44,671 nucleotides of DNA from a virus: the IMG/VR virus record IMGVR_UViG_3300037245_002836, positions 1-44,671 of that record, one strand, 5' to 3'. Numbering within the stretch: position 1 is the stretch's first letter; every line of letters starts with the position of its first letter. Under the pieces are notes generated by a model, which saw nothing but the letters and a program-made list of their open reading frames with translations, had not been told where the DNA came from and ran no database searches. The position numbers and the translations under genes were made by a program. Shown here piece after piece: positions 14,775-23,232 of the stretch.

Positions 14775-15010
14775 TACCAAAAGATAAACTCTACCACCTG
14801 ATCACCGGGGCCGGGATAGCCTCCTGGCTGATCGTGATCTTCTTCTTCTACCCGGTTGCCAATCACCATAGGATCATCTGGGTGGCAGTCCTGGCCTTCG
14901 GGGTGGGAAAGGAATTGATCTGGGATTTATCCTGGGGAAAAGGTCAATTCGACCTGATGGATATTGTAGCAACTTTAGCAGGCGGTTCAATCGCCATGAT
15001 AGGAGGGTGA
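14771..15010 (+). CDS. Membrane protein (79 aa)
   Basis: Two or three membrane segments: about 14-30 (GIASWLIVIFFFYPVAN), 35-50, and a Gly-rich end (LAGGSIAMIGG). The opening DKLYHLITGAG, then GKELIWDLSWGKGQFDLMD, resembles YfiM/VanZ-like small membrane families seen in phages. It could alter the host envelope or act as an accessory holin; the sequence does not decide. Confidence 0.55.
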   Translation: MIPKDKLYHLITGAGIASWLIVIFFFYPVANHHRIIWVAVLAFGVGKELIWDLSWGKGQFDLMDIVATLAGGSIAMIGG

Positions 15011-15013
15011 GAG

Positions 15014-15280
15014 ATGCCTGATTGGGTAATTGCAGGAGAGCCAAAAGGTTCGTTCCCAAAAGTGAAGGGAGTCTATGAAATACGGGATTCCAGAAAAGGG
15101 GTTTTTGAAGGAAAAATAATTGACGTTCGAGGAGATTTTGCTGACGTGGAAGTTCTCTCTGGCAAAATCCATTGGGTCTCAAAAGAAAATAATTTATTTA
15201 ATCCCGATCCAGAAGTTGTTTCAATTAGAGATATTTTAGTTTACTTAATACCGAGGATTACTTTAGCAAAATCATCTTGA
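15014..15280 (+). CDS. Hypothetical protein (88 aa), last rightward gene
   Basis: Starts MPDWVIAGEPKGSFPKV. The middle is beta-rich (GVYEIRDSRKGVFEGKIIDV and ADVEVLSGKIHWVS), suggesting a small barrel. GGAGGGTGAGAG precedes the ATG. It ends about 55 bases before the terminator, so it closes the early operon. No family recognised. Confidence 0.5.
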   Translation: MPDWVIAGEPKGSFPKVKGVYEIRDSRKGVFEGKIIDVRGDFADVEVLSGKIHWVSKENNLFNPDPEVVSIRDILVYLIPRITLAKSS

Positions 15281-15335
15281 CACCGGGAACATGATCAACT
15301 AAAATACAAGGGTGTAAAAATGTTTCCCAAATATT

Positions 15336-15362
15336 AAGCCCCCTGAGATGGGGGCTTTTTTT
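15336..15362 (+). terminator. Rho-independent terminator between converging operons
   Basis: Perfect 8-bp stem AAGCCCCC / GGGGGCTT (15336-15343, 15350-15357) with loop TGAGAT and a T run on the plus strand to 15362. It ends the rightward early operon. On the minus strand the stem is followed by TTAATATTT, weaker but A/T-rich, so it may also stop leftward late transcription just after the holin gene. Confidence 0.85.
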
Positions 15363-15822
15363 ATTTCGCTATCGGGTTCTTGCTCTGGAGCCAATCCTTA
15401 AGCCCCTTGGTCATGAAGTAGAAAAGAATGACCAGCAGGTAAACGGCTCCAATAGTAATCTTAATGCCGTAAATCTCCAGGATCACCACTTTCATTTTTG
15501 TCTCAAATTCTTCATCAAACAAATAAGACCACATCACCATAGTATGCAGAGATATGGCAATGTAGGGCCGGACAAACCGAGAAAGCCAACCTGATTCCCG
15601 GATGTCCTTATTACGATCTCTCTCGTTCTCATACTCTGCCAAGTCACCGTCTCGCTTGGCCTCAGTGAGAGCGATAGAGATAGATGCCATGTTAGAGTCT
15701 CTGACTGTCTTGTCCACCCATATCTTATCTGCAACCTTACTAAGCGCACCAATTACCGTGCTGGTTACCCCCGTTCCAGAGGCAGCCTTAACCCCGCCTT
15801 TAATGATATCTAAGAATCCCAT
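15361..15822 (-). CDS. Holin, phage_holin_3 (3TM) type
   Basis: Protein of 153 residues. The N-terminal part is amphipathic, followed by a charged helix with the motif ENERDRNKDIRESGWLSRFVRPYI, characteristic of the three-TM phage holin family. Hydrophobic segments follow at about 88-103 and 121-138 (TIGAVYLLVILFYFMTKG). It should make pores in the inner membrane for lysis. It is the last gene of the leftward late operon, beside a candidate lysis enzyme and a membrane coiled-coil protein. GAGG precedes the ATG by nine bases. Confidence 0.75.
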   Translation of the reverse strand: MGFLDIIKGGVKAASGTGVTSTVIGALSKVADKIWVDKTVRDSNMASISIALTEAKRDGDLAEYENERDRNKDIRESGWLSRFVRPYIAISLHTMVMWSYLFDEEFETKMKVVILEIYGIKITIGAVYLLVILFYFMTKGLKDWLQSKNPIAK

Positions 15823-15823
15823 A

Positions 15824-16234
15824 TCAATAAACCTCTTTAATCGTCAAATGAAATTCCATGTTTGCGCCCATGATCTCCATGAACTTCTTAAACGTCTTCC
15901 CAGAGTTCAGGATAGCCCGGTCATACGCTCCAAGCTTGCCCACCGTGTCGCCCAGGAGAATGCACCCCGCAGTGTCGTCAACCTTATTCCCGGCATGAAA
16001 AAGAACGCTGGTGCGGCCCGGTACGTTCGTCACCTGGAAGGTGTCAGGATATTTAGCCGATGAATACCGCTTGCACATGTATTGCTGTGCCGGGATAGAT
16101 GATATATTAGAGGCGTTCAGTTTATCAGGCGGCTCCAAGGTGAAGCAAAATACTTTTTTGTTGACCTTGAGAACGCCGATAGTGCCAAAGCGATGATCCT
16201 CTTCCAAGCGTATTAATTCAATTATTGGTGTCAT
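15824..16234 (-). CDS. DUF5675 protein, candidate lysis enzyme
   Basis: Protein of 136 residues with the DUF5675 layout: FCFTLEPPDKLN, the segment SAKYPDTFQVTNVPGR, then VLFHAGNKVDDTAGCILLGDT (His80, Cys91) and DRAILNSGKTF. The H-x-G-N ... G-C pair resembles the active site of L,D-transpeptidase (YkuD) folds. No other endolysin is recognisable next to the holin, so this is the best candidate for the peptidoglycan enzyme, by position. Some members of the family are not known to be lytic. It overlaps the upstream gene by four bases. Confidence 0.6.
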   Translation of the reverse strand: MTPIIELIRLEEDHRFGTIGVLKVNKKVFCFTLEPPDKLNASNISSIPAQQYMCKRYSSAKYPDTFQVTNVPGRTSVLFHAGNKVDDTAGCILLGDTVGKLGAYDRAILNSGKTFKKFMEIMGANMEFHLTIKEVY

Positions 16235-16527
16235 TGTTTCCTCACTAACTTTAAGATATCCTTGATATCCTGTTTCATTTCCTTAACATCATCTTCTATA
16301 TTTTTGATCATAGTGGTTTGCTGACCGATGATAACATCCTGCTTGTCAATTCGATCTTCTTGAGATTTAACATCTTCTTTAACCTCAGAAATTGTGGATT
16401 CATTGGCAGAGGCCTTGTTGCCCAAGATAGCATATCCACCACTGAAAGTAGCCACCATGCCAAATATCACAAGAAGAGCTACGATAAAATCGGGCCTGAT
16501 TAATTTTTCACCCCACGGTAAAGTCAT
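16231..16527 (-). CDS. Membrane-anchored coiled-coil protein, lysis region
   Basis: Protein of 98 residues with one N-terminal membrane segment (about 13-35, FIVALLVIFGMVATFSGGYAI). A long coiled coil of repeated I-x-x-V/I-x-x-D/K follows (SEVKEDVKSQEDRIDKQDVI onward). The shape fits an inner-membrane spanin or XhlA-like lysis accessory, and it sits next to the DUF5675 and holin genes. GGAGAACTTGAA precedes the ATG. Confidence 0.6.
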   Translation of the reverse strand: MTLPWGEKLIRPDFIVALLVIFGMVATFSGGYAILGNKASANESTISEVKEDVKSQEDRIDKQDVIIGQQTTMIKNIEDDVKEMKQDIKDILKLVRKQ

Positions 16528-16542
16528 TTCAAGTTCTCCGGG

Positions 16543-16764
16543 TTAAGGGTTCTCTAACTGTTCAACTCTGTCTTTAAGTCGGTTGAGGCGTTCAGTGTGA
16601 TTATCAATAATATCTTTCAGGCTCCGTGGGCTGATTTCAGGTAACTTAAAAACCAACCACTTCCCATCAAAATGATGTTGGACAGCCCTTAAAACATATC
16701 CATTGGCTAACTGGTCAATTATTATCTGCCTTTTTTCTTCTGGTGTACTGAATGGTATTCTCAT
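16543..16764 (-). CDS. Hypothetical small protein (73 aa) after tail fibre gene
   Basis: Starts MRIPFSTPEEKRQIIIDQLA. The first half is helical then strand-like (GYVLRAVQHHFDGKWLVFKL), and the second half is a coiled coil ending RLKDRVEQLENP. A short protein of this kind after a receptor-binding gene may be a chaperone or small tail component. It directly abuts the tail protein gene upstream. No family recognised. Confidence 0.45.
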   Translation of the reverse strand: MRIPFSTPEEKRQIIIDQLANGYVLRAVQHHFDGKWLVFKLPEISPRSLKDIIDNHTERLNRLKDRVEQLENP

Positions 16765-17790
16765 TTAAACCACCGTTCCCAGTGTTATAGTATATTCATT
16801 GTCGGTCTTTAAAAACACATCAGAAATAGTAATTGCTCCAAGGTTGCCCCCGGCAGCAGTTCCAGCCCTAATAAACAATGCCACTGTGTCGCCAGAATCG
16901 AAAATCAAATCCTCAGAAACAGTGACATCAGCAGTCCCGCCGGTAACGAGAACGTTTGAAGTTCCGACAAAAACACCGTTTCGTTTCCACTGTGAAAAAT
17001 AATCCCGTGCGCTGTCTGATGAGCCTCTTATTGTATATTCTGTTCTGAACTCGCCACCTTGTTTAGTATTAATTTTTCTGCTTTGTTGGAAGGTTGTCAA
17101 AAGAACAGGACTTGAAACAGAGGTCCATGTAATCGCCACTGTTGAGGCGGCAATAGGAACATCGCCAGGGTTGATACTGACACCCTCAGACATAAACACA
17201 TCATCAAAGCGTGTGATCCCAGAACTGTCAATGTCTGTGGTCCCGCCAATAATACTTACTTGGGCAATGACCGCACTTGAATTGGGTGGAGATAACGCCA
17301 CGGTTTTACTGATCCATCCCGTTGATGCCTCTGAGGTTGCGCTATAAACAGTCTCACTTCCAACGGTGGTCAAAGCTCCATTGAGATAATCAACAATTAC
17401 CTCGTTTTTAGCCCCGGCACTTGCTGACCGTTGAATACTGAAACTTAAATTAAATGGATCAACATTGTTGACATCAAAAGAATCAGACTTCAAGAAGCCG
17501 CCGCCATTGCCAGCACCAGAGGGGAAGGTAAATTGAAACGAATTTTTACCGTGGACCGATATGCTTGTAGATATAACTCCGGCACCGCCAGCAGAAAGGG
17601 TCCGTGTCCAATTATCGGGAACTCCGTCAGCATCCGTGTCAATCTCAAAAGAGCCGTTAGAGGGTAATGTCGGCCCGCCCCCTACCTGACTATTAAGAAA
17701 GTCCTCATTGTCTTTGACCCTTCCCCAGAGTTCGTCTGTTACCGGGCTATCAGGGTCAATCCATGTTGCCGGAATTGTAATAAATGCCAT
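16765..17790 (-). CDS. Tail fibre / receptor-binding protein candidate (341 aa)
   Basis: The N-terminal 35 residues (MAFITIPATWIDPDSPVTDE onward) are the attachment-like leader seen in minor tail proteins. From about 45 comes NGSFEIDTDADGVPDNWTR, the start of a beta-sandwich carbohydrate-binding module of the type preceded by a D-x-D-x-D-G calcium-like loop. The remainder is all-beta and Ser/Thr-rich. The ending DVFLKTDNEYTITLGTVV suggests a trimeric tip. It lies at the distal end of the tail module, where receptor-binding proteins usually are. Confidence 0.55.
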   Translation of the reverse strand: MAFITIPATWIDPDSPVTDELWGRVKDNEDFLNSQVGGGPTLPSNGSFEIDTDADGVPDNWTRTLSAGGAGVISTSISVHGKNSFQFTFPSGAGNGGGFLKSDSFDVNNVDPFNLSFSIQRSASAGAKNEVIVDYLNGALTTVGSETVYSATSEASTGWISKTVALSPPNSSAVIAQVSIIGGTTDIDSSGITRFDDVFMSEGVSINPGDVPIAASTVAITWTSVSSPVLLTTFQQSRKINTKQGGEFRTEYTIRGSSDSARDYFSQWKRNGVFVGTSNVLVTGGTADVTVSEDLIFDSGDTVALFIRAGTAAGGNLGAITISDVFLKTDNEYTITLGTVV

Positions 17791-17792
17791 GA

Positions 17793-20594
17793 TTAAAATA
17801 TCCTATATGCTGGATCAGTGTTGTCTAAAAGCTGACTGGTTGAACTTGCTATAAACCCATATTCTTTCTGTGCATCCGAGGCTGTCCCGTAATCAGTTGA
17901 GGCCGTGGCTGCTGATATCCAACCCATCGGTTTTTGTCTATGCCTCTGGGTGATAATATCAAGGTCGTTTTCTATCTTATCCCTCTTGACCACCATAAAC
18001 CTTTCTTTCTCTAAACCGTTGCCAAAAATATCAACAATCTTTTGTGTGGTCACTTTCACGTTTTCACCCGTGGCGATGGTTGAATCCTTCAACTCAAGGG
18101 TCATGCTCAGTAATTCTCTGGGGTCACGATTCCTTGAAAGCAAACGGGCTGGCACATTGTTTGCATATCTTTCAACGGCACTTGAAGCATCATTACCCAA
18201 GCGAATCCAACGGCTGAAAATCCTTTCTTCTGAAACTTGATCATATTCCTGAGTTGATTCAGCATCAACATCAATTACAATATTAATGCGGTTGTATGCA
18301 ACTGGATCATCGAAGTCATCAATGTGGTTATACTCCCAATACATTGAAGTCCTGGAAATCCTTGAATCGGCATTAAGGTTTAACGATTGTGTTTCCTCAA
18401 TAATATTCGCTTCCTCACTGACGGTTGAATAAACTCGGCCCGGCTGGTTAGGTAGATCCCTCTTGATTGTAATTTGTTGATTCTCATCCTGCCATGACCT
18501 TGCCCCCACATGCCCGGCTATTTCGAAATAAAGGCGGTCCAAGCGTGTAGGCTCAACGATCAAACCTTCAAAACTTGGCTCTATGGGTATGAGGTCACGT
18601 TCAGTCACAAAGGCTGTGGCGTTGATGCTGGTGGCCGGAATACCGCCGTCAATCAGAAGCATGGCAGAGGACATTATATCAAACGGATTGGCCGGGCCGT
18701 AATGTCGGGTGTTCTGAGCCTTGGTATCTTCCTCATGCTCTGCCGGGATGGTATTAAACGAACCACGGGTCAAGCCTGAGAGTATGCCCGTCAGATCATC
18801 TTTGGACGCATAGGCGATTATTTCGTCATCAATACGGACAAACCCGGTTGAGGTCAGAGCGGTCACGGTGTTCAGGGTCAAGCTCTCTGTGCTGGCAGCG
18901 GTCATATTGACCAACAAGGAAAGGTCAAGCTTTTCAGGAACCTCTATCTTTGCAAGGTCTTGAAGGATATCCACAGCAGAGATATTGACACTACCGTCAT
19001 TATTGAAACTGATATTGTCAATCCGGCCTTCCCAACGTAACTCAAACTGATCAGAAGTAAGGCCCAAGAATCCCTCAAAAATTTTAATTGGCCTGCCCAC
19101 ATAGAAAGGATTTCTGGCAATCAGCCGCCTCCAATAATACCCAGTTTTGTTCACCGTGGCCCTGGTGGTAAAGTACGGATCTTCGGTTGCATCGCTGTCC
19201 GGCTCGTCTTCCATCACAATATTGACCCGGCCCTTGACGGTCAAGTCTGTTTTAATCTCAGTGGGCAGGAAGTCGATTGATCGCACATAGGGACGCTCAC
19301 CTTGAAGAAACGGGGCCGGAGAATTGGACATCGTAAAAGAAAGGTCACGGGTTGAGAGGGCATAGTTCTGGGGGTCTTTACAGGTTGACCTTGTATTATA
19401 ACATTCAACCCCCGTGGCCGTGCATGGTGAATTACTGAATATAAGAGAGCAAACATCAAAAGTCGGGATGACTTTAAACTGGGGGGTTCTGGCTATGTCG
19501 TCCAGGCCATCTTCCCAGTTTTTCGGCTTTGGTGGTTTGGCTTTTGTTCCTATCCCTACAATTTTAAAAGTATATGGATTTTCACTATCGTCATTATTGG
19601 CGATTGAAACGATGGCACTATACGGGATAGCTTTTTTAGGATTAAATGCAATAATAAATGTGGTGCTGCCGGAGCCAGCCACCGGAGTTGATGCGTCAGT
19701 GACCAAAGTGAATTGGGCAGTATCGCCAGACATTGAAACCCTGGGTGAATCTGTGAGGTCGAGATCTCCACCGCCTGAATTGTCAATTGTAAATGTGTGG
19801 TTGACAGATGTTTTTTTAACCTGCCCACCCCAATCAGTGTCATCATTGACAGAAGGGTTGACATCCCCATTGGAAATAGAAATTCCATTGCCAGTTATGT
19901 CTATTTCTGGGTCTCCACCACCAACACCATCACCCGTAAAAATTAAATTCTCTGTGTATCCATCTCCAAACGAAGTAAAATCTTCGTGTCCAGGATCTTG
20001 ATGTTGTGAAGCCGGAGCAATCACATAGTTTGACATTTCAAAGAGGGTTAAAAACTCACCATCTATAGTCAATGTTGAGAGTAGGTTAGTTTGCTCTTCA
20101 TCACTATAGATAGTTGCAATATATTGACCCTTGCCGCTAGTACCAGCCCCAGCTGTGTAATTTATTTTGGGGTAGCCTACGAATGAGTCTACACCTGTTA
20201 TATAATCATCTGACGAGGTAGACCCAGGTGATTCTTTTTGTTCACTAACTCTTAATCTTAATCTTTTTGAAGTTGCGAGATTATGGCTAAAATCAAATCG
20301 AAGACCATTGTACTCAAGAAAGTCACGTATATCTTTTAATGCGTCACTAATGAAAAATTGTGACATATTATAATTTTCACCAACACCAGTATTAAGATTT
20401 ATGTTTGAGTAGCTTACTCCAAAATTTACTTCTAAGTCAGCATCCTCGCTTAAGCTAAAAGCGATTGACCCTGTTTTTTCTTCAAGCAATCGAGGATGAA
20501 ATTCCACCCATGACATCTTTGAGGGGATAGCGGATATCTCACCATCGGTATCAGCTATAATAAATTCAGTGAAATCAAATTCTTTTGTTCCCAT
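17793..20594 (-). CDS. Large tail-tip/hub protein with an Ig-like choice-of-anchor D domain
   Basis: Protein of 933 residues. About 245-355 form an Ig-like domain of the HYDIN/choice-of-anchor D type: GNGISISNGDVNPSVNDDTD, HTFTIDNSGGGDLDLTDSP, IVSIANNDDSENPYTFKIVG. Next is a Cys block, FDVCSLIFSNSPCTATGVEC then CKDPQNY (about 375-410), found in phage tail-hub proteins. A long beta-rich hub part with GRIDNISFNNDGSVNISAVD follows. The position after the tape measure and small tail genes supports a baseplate/tip hub. The Ig domain may bind host surfaces. The first ATG has only a weak upstream purine run. Confidence 0.65.
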   Translation of the reverse strand: MGTKEFDFTEFIIADTDGEISAIPSKMSWVEFHPRLLEEKTGSIAFSLSEDADLEVNFGVSYSNINLNTGVGENYNMSQFFISDALKDIRDFLEYNGLRFDFSHNLATSKRLRLRVSEQKESPGSTSSDDYITGVDSFVGYPKINYTAGAGTSGKGQYIATIYSDEEQTNLLSTLTIDGEFLTLFEMSNYVIAPASQHQDPGHEDFTSFGDGYTENLIFTGDGVGGGDPEIDITGNGISISNGDVNPSVNDDTDWGGQVKKTSVNHTFTIDNSGGGDLDLTDSPRVSMSGDTAQFTLVTDASTPVAGSGSTTFIIAFNPKKAIPYSAIVSIANNDDSENPYTFKIVGIGTKAKPPKPKNWEDGLDDIARTPQFKVIPTFDVCSLIFSNSPCTATGVECYNTRSTCKDPQNYALSTRDLSFTMSNSPAPFLQGERPYVRSIDFLPTEIKTDLTVKGRVNIVMEDEPDSDATEDPYFTTRATVNKTGYYWRRLIARNPFYVGRPIKIFEGFLGLTSDQFELRWEGRIDNISFNNDGSVNISAVDILQDLAKIEVPEKLDLSLLVNMTAASTESLTLNTVTALTSTGFVRIDDEIIAYASKDDLTGILSGLTRGSFNTIPAEHEEDTKAQNTRHYGPANPFDIMSSAMLLIDGGIPATSINATAFVTERDLIPIEPSFEGLIVEPTRLDRLYFEIAGHVGARSWQDENQQITIKRDLPNQPGRVYSTVSEEANIIEETQSLNLNADSRISRTSMYWEYNHIDDFDDPVAYNRINIVIDVDAESTQEYDQVSEERIFSRWIRLGNDASSAVERYANNVPARLLSRNRDPRELLSMTLELKDSTIATGENVKVTTQKIVDIFGNGLEKERFMVVKRDKIENDLDIITQRHRQKPMGWISAATASTDYGTASDAQKEYGFIASSTSQLLDNTDPAYRIF

Positions 20595-20596
20595 AG

Positions 20597-21010
20597 CTAT
20601 TCTTCAATATCCTCAATGTCTACTACCCACTCAGTAGCAGGCATTTCGAAATCACCGCCAGGAGTTAGAGCTAAGAGGTCATCCTTATGGTCATCATCAG
20701 GAACCTCTGGGATAGCCGCCTCAGTCATTCTTTGACCCTGTAAACCTCTGGCATCATTGAACTGCTCAATCCACCGCTGAAACCTTCGTCTTTGAAACCG
20801 TCTGAAATCGCTCTCTGGCAAATTGAGGGCTACAGGCATGGAATTAACAAGTCTTGGAGCCAATCTTTTAAGGGCTTCGTATTCATCGGCAGTTAACCCA
20901 ACCCTAAACCATTTGCCAAGGATTCTATGGATGAACTCAGCACGTCCTTTTAACTCATAAGCATGTTGAAGTTTTCTTCTACGGTTATTTACTTCTGCTG
21001 GATACCTCAT
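20597..21010 (-). CDS. Hypothetical tail-region protein (137 aa)
   Basis: Very basic N-terminal half (MRYPAEVNNRRRKLQHAYEL, FRRFQRRRFQRW) and acidic C-terminal tail (DDDHKDDLLAL, DIEDIEE). GGGAGATTTA precedes the ATG. No family recognised. Its place among tail genes suggests a structural or chaperone role. The 55 bases upstream are non-coding. Confidence 0.45.
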   Translation of the reverse strand: MRYPAEVNNRRRKLQHAYELKGRAEFIHRILGKWFRVGLTADEYEALKRLAPRLVNSMPVALNLPESDFRRFQRRRFQRWIEQFNDARGLQGQRMTEAAIPEVPDDDHKDDLLALTPGGDFEMPATEWVVDIEDIEE

Positions 21011-21065
21011 TAAATCTCCCTCTAATTTCTATCCTTGGCTGTAAATAGGTCTTTACGGTCTAATA

Positions 21066-21860
21066 TTAATCTTCCTTAATCCCGGTCATACTGATCGACC
21101 ATTCACCTGTAAGGCTCAAGGTCTGCCGGGTGATTTGAAACTGTGAACCCTCGGTCAGTTGAGTAAAATAAATATCTGCCGGAAGGTTACTGGAATCCAG
21201 GGCAAAAAAGAATGGTTTTAATTCTGACCCGTGGATGTCCCAGAAAGTCTCATAGTCGCCAAGCAAGAACCCTGTTGATGTTTCTGAGGCCGGAAAGGTG
21301 TATTGGTTGGTCACGGGCTTATACTTAATCACGTTGCCCAAGATGTTACCTTGCTGGCTTCTCCTGGTGTCTGCCACGATCCCGGTTCGGCTCGGCACAA
21401 CCGGGCTTCTCGGTTCGTCTGGAAATTGCATTCTGTTTCCCAGAACAGCCACACCCATTTTCGCAAAAGGTGTCGAAGGCGCATTGATTGTCATTTTCCA
21501 ATATCGTCCAACTGCCGTGGTGACAAATTCTTCATAAATCAAGCGGTCATCAGAGGTTGGATTGATTGCGCTGGCAACAGTGGTTTCTGTGTCGAATGAA
21601 CTATTAGTGCTGACCTGAATACTCACGGTGCTTCCAATAGACCCCAGGTTATGCCCTATAATGCCCAGGGTGTCCGCTGATGCCGCCGTATCCTCAGTGT
21701 CAATGGTAATGGTATGGGTTCCGGTAGAATTAGCTTTCCAGAGTGTGTATGTGCGCCAATCAGTGATGTTTGACACAGCAAAGCCCGTATCCGTATCAGA
21801 GGCCGTTAAAGACGTGGAATCTTCAAATCGATTTTCATATAGAATATTTGGTGTTGACAT
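21066..21860 (-). CDS. Minor tail protein with discoidin-like beta-sandwich (264 aa)
   Basis: The first 150 residues resemble a discoidin/galactose-binding-like sandwich: NILYENRFEDSTSLTASDTD, WRTYTLWKANSTGTHTITID, GIIGHNLGSIGSTVSIQVST, then GRYWKMTI. The C-terminal part is beta-rich (RQTLSLTGEWSISMTGIKED). Such proteins are common in siphovirus tail tips and may hold a carbohydrate. Its start overlaps the upstream small gene's stop. Confidence 0.5.
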   Translation of the reverse strand: MSTPNILYENRFEDSTSLTASDTDTGFAVSNITDWRTYTLWKANSTGTHTITIDTEDTAASADTLGIIGHNLGSIGSTVSIQVSTNSSFDTETTVASAINPTSDDRLIYEEFVTTAVGRYWKMTINAPSTPFAKMGVAVLGNRMQFPDEPRSPVVPSRTGIVADTRRSQQGNILGNVIKYKPVTNQYTFPASETSTGFLLGDYETFWDIHGSELKPFFFALDSSNLPADIYFTQLTEGSQFQITRQTLSLTGEWSISMTGIKED

Positions 21861-22162
21861 TAATCATTCCTGTAATAGACTGTTACCTCTGCCCCTGTAC
21901 CTGTGGACATTTCAAGATTTAAACCGTTTCCAGCCTCAACTTCAAATCCAGACATTACACCAGCATATCCAAGGACAGCGGATGAGCCAAGAAAAATGCC
22001 TGTCGGGATGACTTTATCCCCGAATGTGTCCGTACTGTTTCTAAGATTGATAGTTACAGCCCCGACAGTTGTTGGTGATACTACAATCCCGGTATAAACA
22101 GCTCGGCTTTTCTTAACGACCACTGAAACAGTGGATGTTTTAAATAGTGATTTTTGTGCCAT
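21860..22162 (-). CDS. Minor tail protein, small beta protein (100 aa)
   Basis: All-beta sequence with short strands (VSVVVKKSRAVYTGIVVSPT, AVTINLRNSTDTFG, AEVTVYYRND). It resembles small tail or decoration proteins but no motif is decisive. TAGGAGATAGC precedes the ATG. It lies between two larger tail genes. Confidence 0.5.
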   Translation of the reverse strand: MAQKSLFKTSTVSVVVKKSRAVYTGIVVSPTTVGAVTINLRNSTDTFGDKVIPTGIFLGSSAVLGYAGVMSGFEVEAGNGLNLEMSTGTGAEVTVYYRND

Positions 22163-22170
22163 GCTATCTC

Positions 22171-22863
22171 CTAATATACTCCTGTTAAAAGCCCTTGATT
22201 TGCGCCAGTTGGAGCTAATATTCCTTCAATAGACAGGTCATTAACTGATCCATCTATATCCGCACTAAGCCCTAATATGTCATTTGAGGCAAAACCATAT
22301 CGATAATCTGTAAATTCTGATAACGATTCAACTCTTATCTCATACTTGTCAGAATGAATAAGTGTCGAATACGCATCTGAGTACGCTAATACTGTCACTT
22401 CACCTTTACCAGCCCCGCCACCTGTATCTGATGTCCTTATCTCAATCCACCACCGAGCATAGGGTGGGGCTGCATGTAAGGTAAAGGAAATACTATCTTG
22501 GAGAACACTATTAATCCATTGCCGAGAATTAAGCGTGAGCGGTTTTGGAGCATTTTTACTGGCTATAAGTAAAGTTACAGACGTAGTAGAGCCGGCTGCT
22601 CTTTGCTCAACAGTATTTCCTATAGTATCACTCAAAGAAAAAAGCGACATTGAATTTGTATTTATACTTGTCTTCCAAACAGGTAAAAAATTAAATCTAT
22701 ATTTCTGATTCTCACTCGCCGGATAACTAAACACGTCATAAACAAAAGATGATACGTCATTAGTATTTATACCATCAAAATTAATTTCATCTGACGAGAC
22801 AGTTAAGGAATCGGTAATATCATCCTCTATCATGCCATCATATGGTATAGGTATAAAAGCCAT
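22171..22863 (-). CDS. Minor tail protein (230 aa)
   Basis: Begins MAFIPIPYDGMIEDDITDSL, similar in style to the leader of the fibre candidate at 16765-17790 (MAFITIPATWIDPDSPVTDE), so the two may share an attachment segment. The remainder is beta-rich and ends with NDLSIEGILAPTGANQGLLT. GAGGAGTAATT precedes the ATG. No family assigned. Confidence 0.45.
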   Translation of the reverse strand: MAFIPIPYDGMIEDDITDSLTVSSDEINFDGINTNDVSSFVYDVFSYPASENQKYRFNFLPVWKTSINTNSMSLFSLSDTIGNTVEQRAAGSTTSVTLLIASKNAPKPLTLNSRQWINSVLQDSISFTLHAAPPYARWWIEIRTSDTGGGAGKGEVTVLAYSDAYSTLIHSDKYEIRVESLSEFTDYRYGFASNDILGLSADIDGSVNDLSIEGILAPTGANQGLLTGVY

Positions 22864-22865
22864 AA

Positions 22866-23231
22866 TTACTCCTCGACGTCATGTGGATCAATTACAAATT
22901 CACTGTTTTTACTCATAATCTTAATGTATTTATTGAGTTTTCTGCCTATTGATAGGTCTTTCTGTAGAAAAAACTCTTGTCGGTTATCCATAATTTCTTT
23001 GCTTATAAATTCTGAATAAGTAGTGCGACCTCTTAAATTTTCAGGAAAAAAACAATCCCCCCACCCTATTATATCTATAGGCTCTGTTCCAGTATACTGC
23101 CCTGGTGTCAGACCATGCTGATGCCATACGGCATGGATATTATGGCATAGAATAGCATTTACCCCTGCGCCTGCGAGTGCCTCGGCTTTCTTGCGTGGTG
23201 TATTACAATTTACTGGATACGTTATTGGCAT
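22866..23231 (-). CDS. Hypothetical tail-associated protein (121 aa)
   Basis: Mixed alpha/beta protein with two His-containing patches (LCHNIHAVWHQHG). Follows the tape measure gene immediately, where chaperones or distal tail proteins usually are. The ATG has GGAG nine bases upstream. No family recognised. Confidence 0.4.
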   Translation of the reverse strand: MPITYPVNCNTPRKKAEALAGAGVNAILCHNIHAVWHQHGLTPGQYTGTEPIDIIGWGDCFFPENLRGRTTYSEFISKEIMDNRQEFFLQKDLSIGRKLNKYIKIMSKNSEFVIDPHDVEE

Positions 23232-23232
23232 A

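Noticed and set aside
19414-20001. Plus-strand frame of 195 codons inside the tail-tip gene
   Set aside because: Opposite-strand shadow of a confident structural gene, with no start signal and no family.
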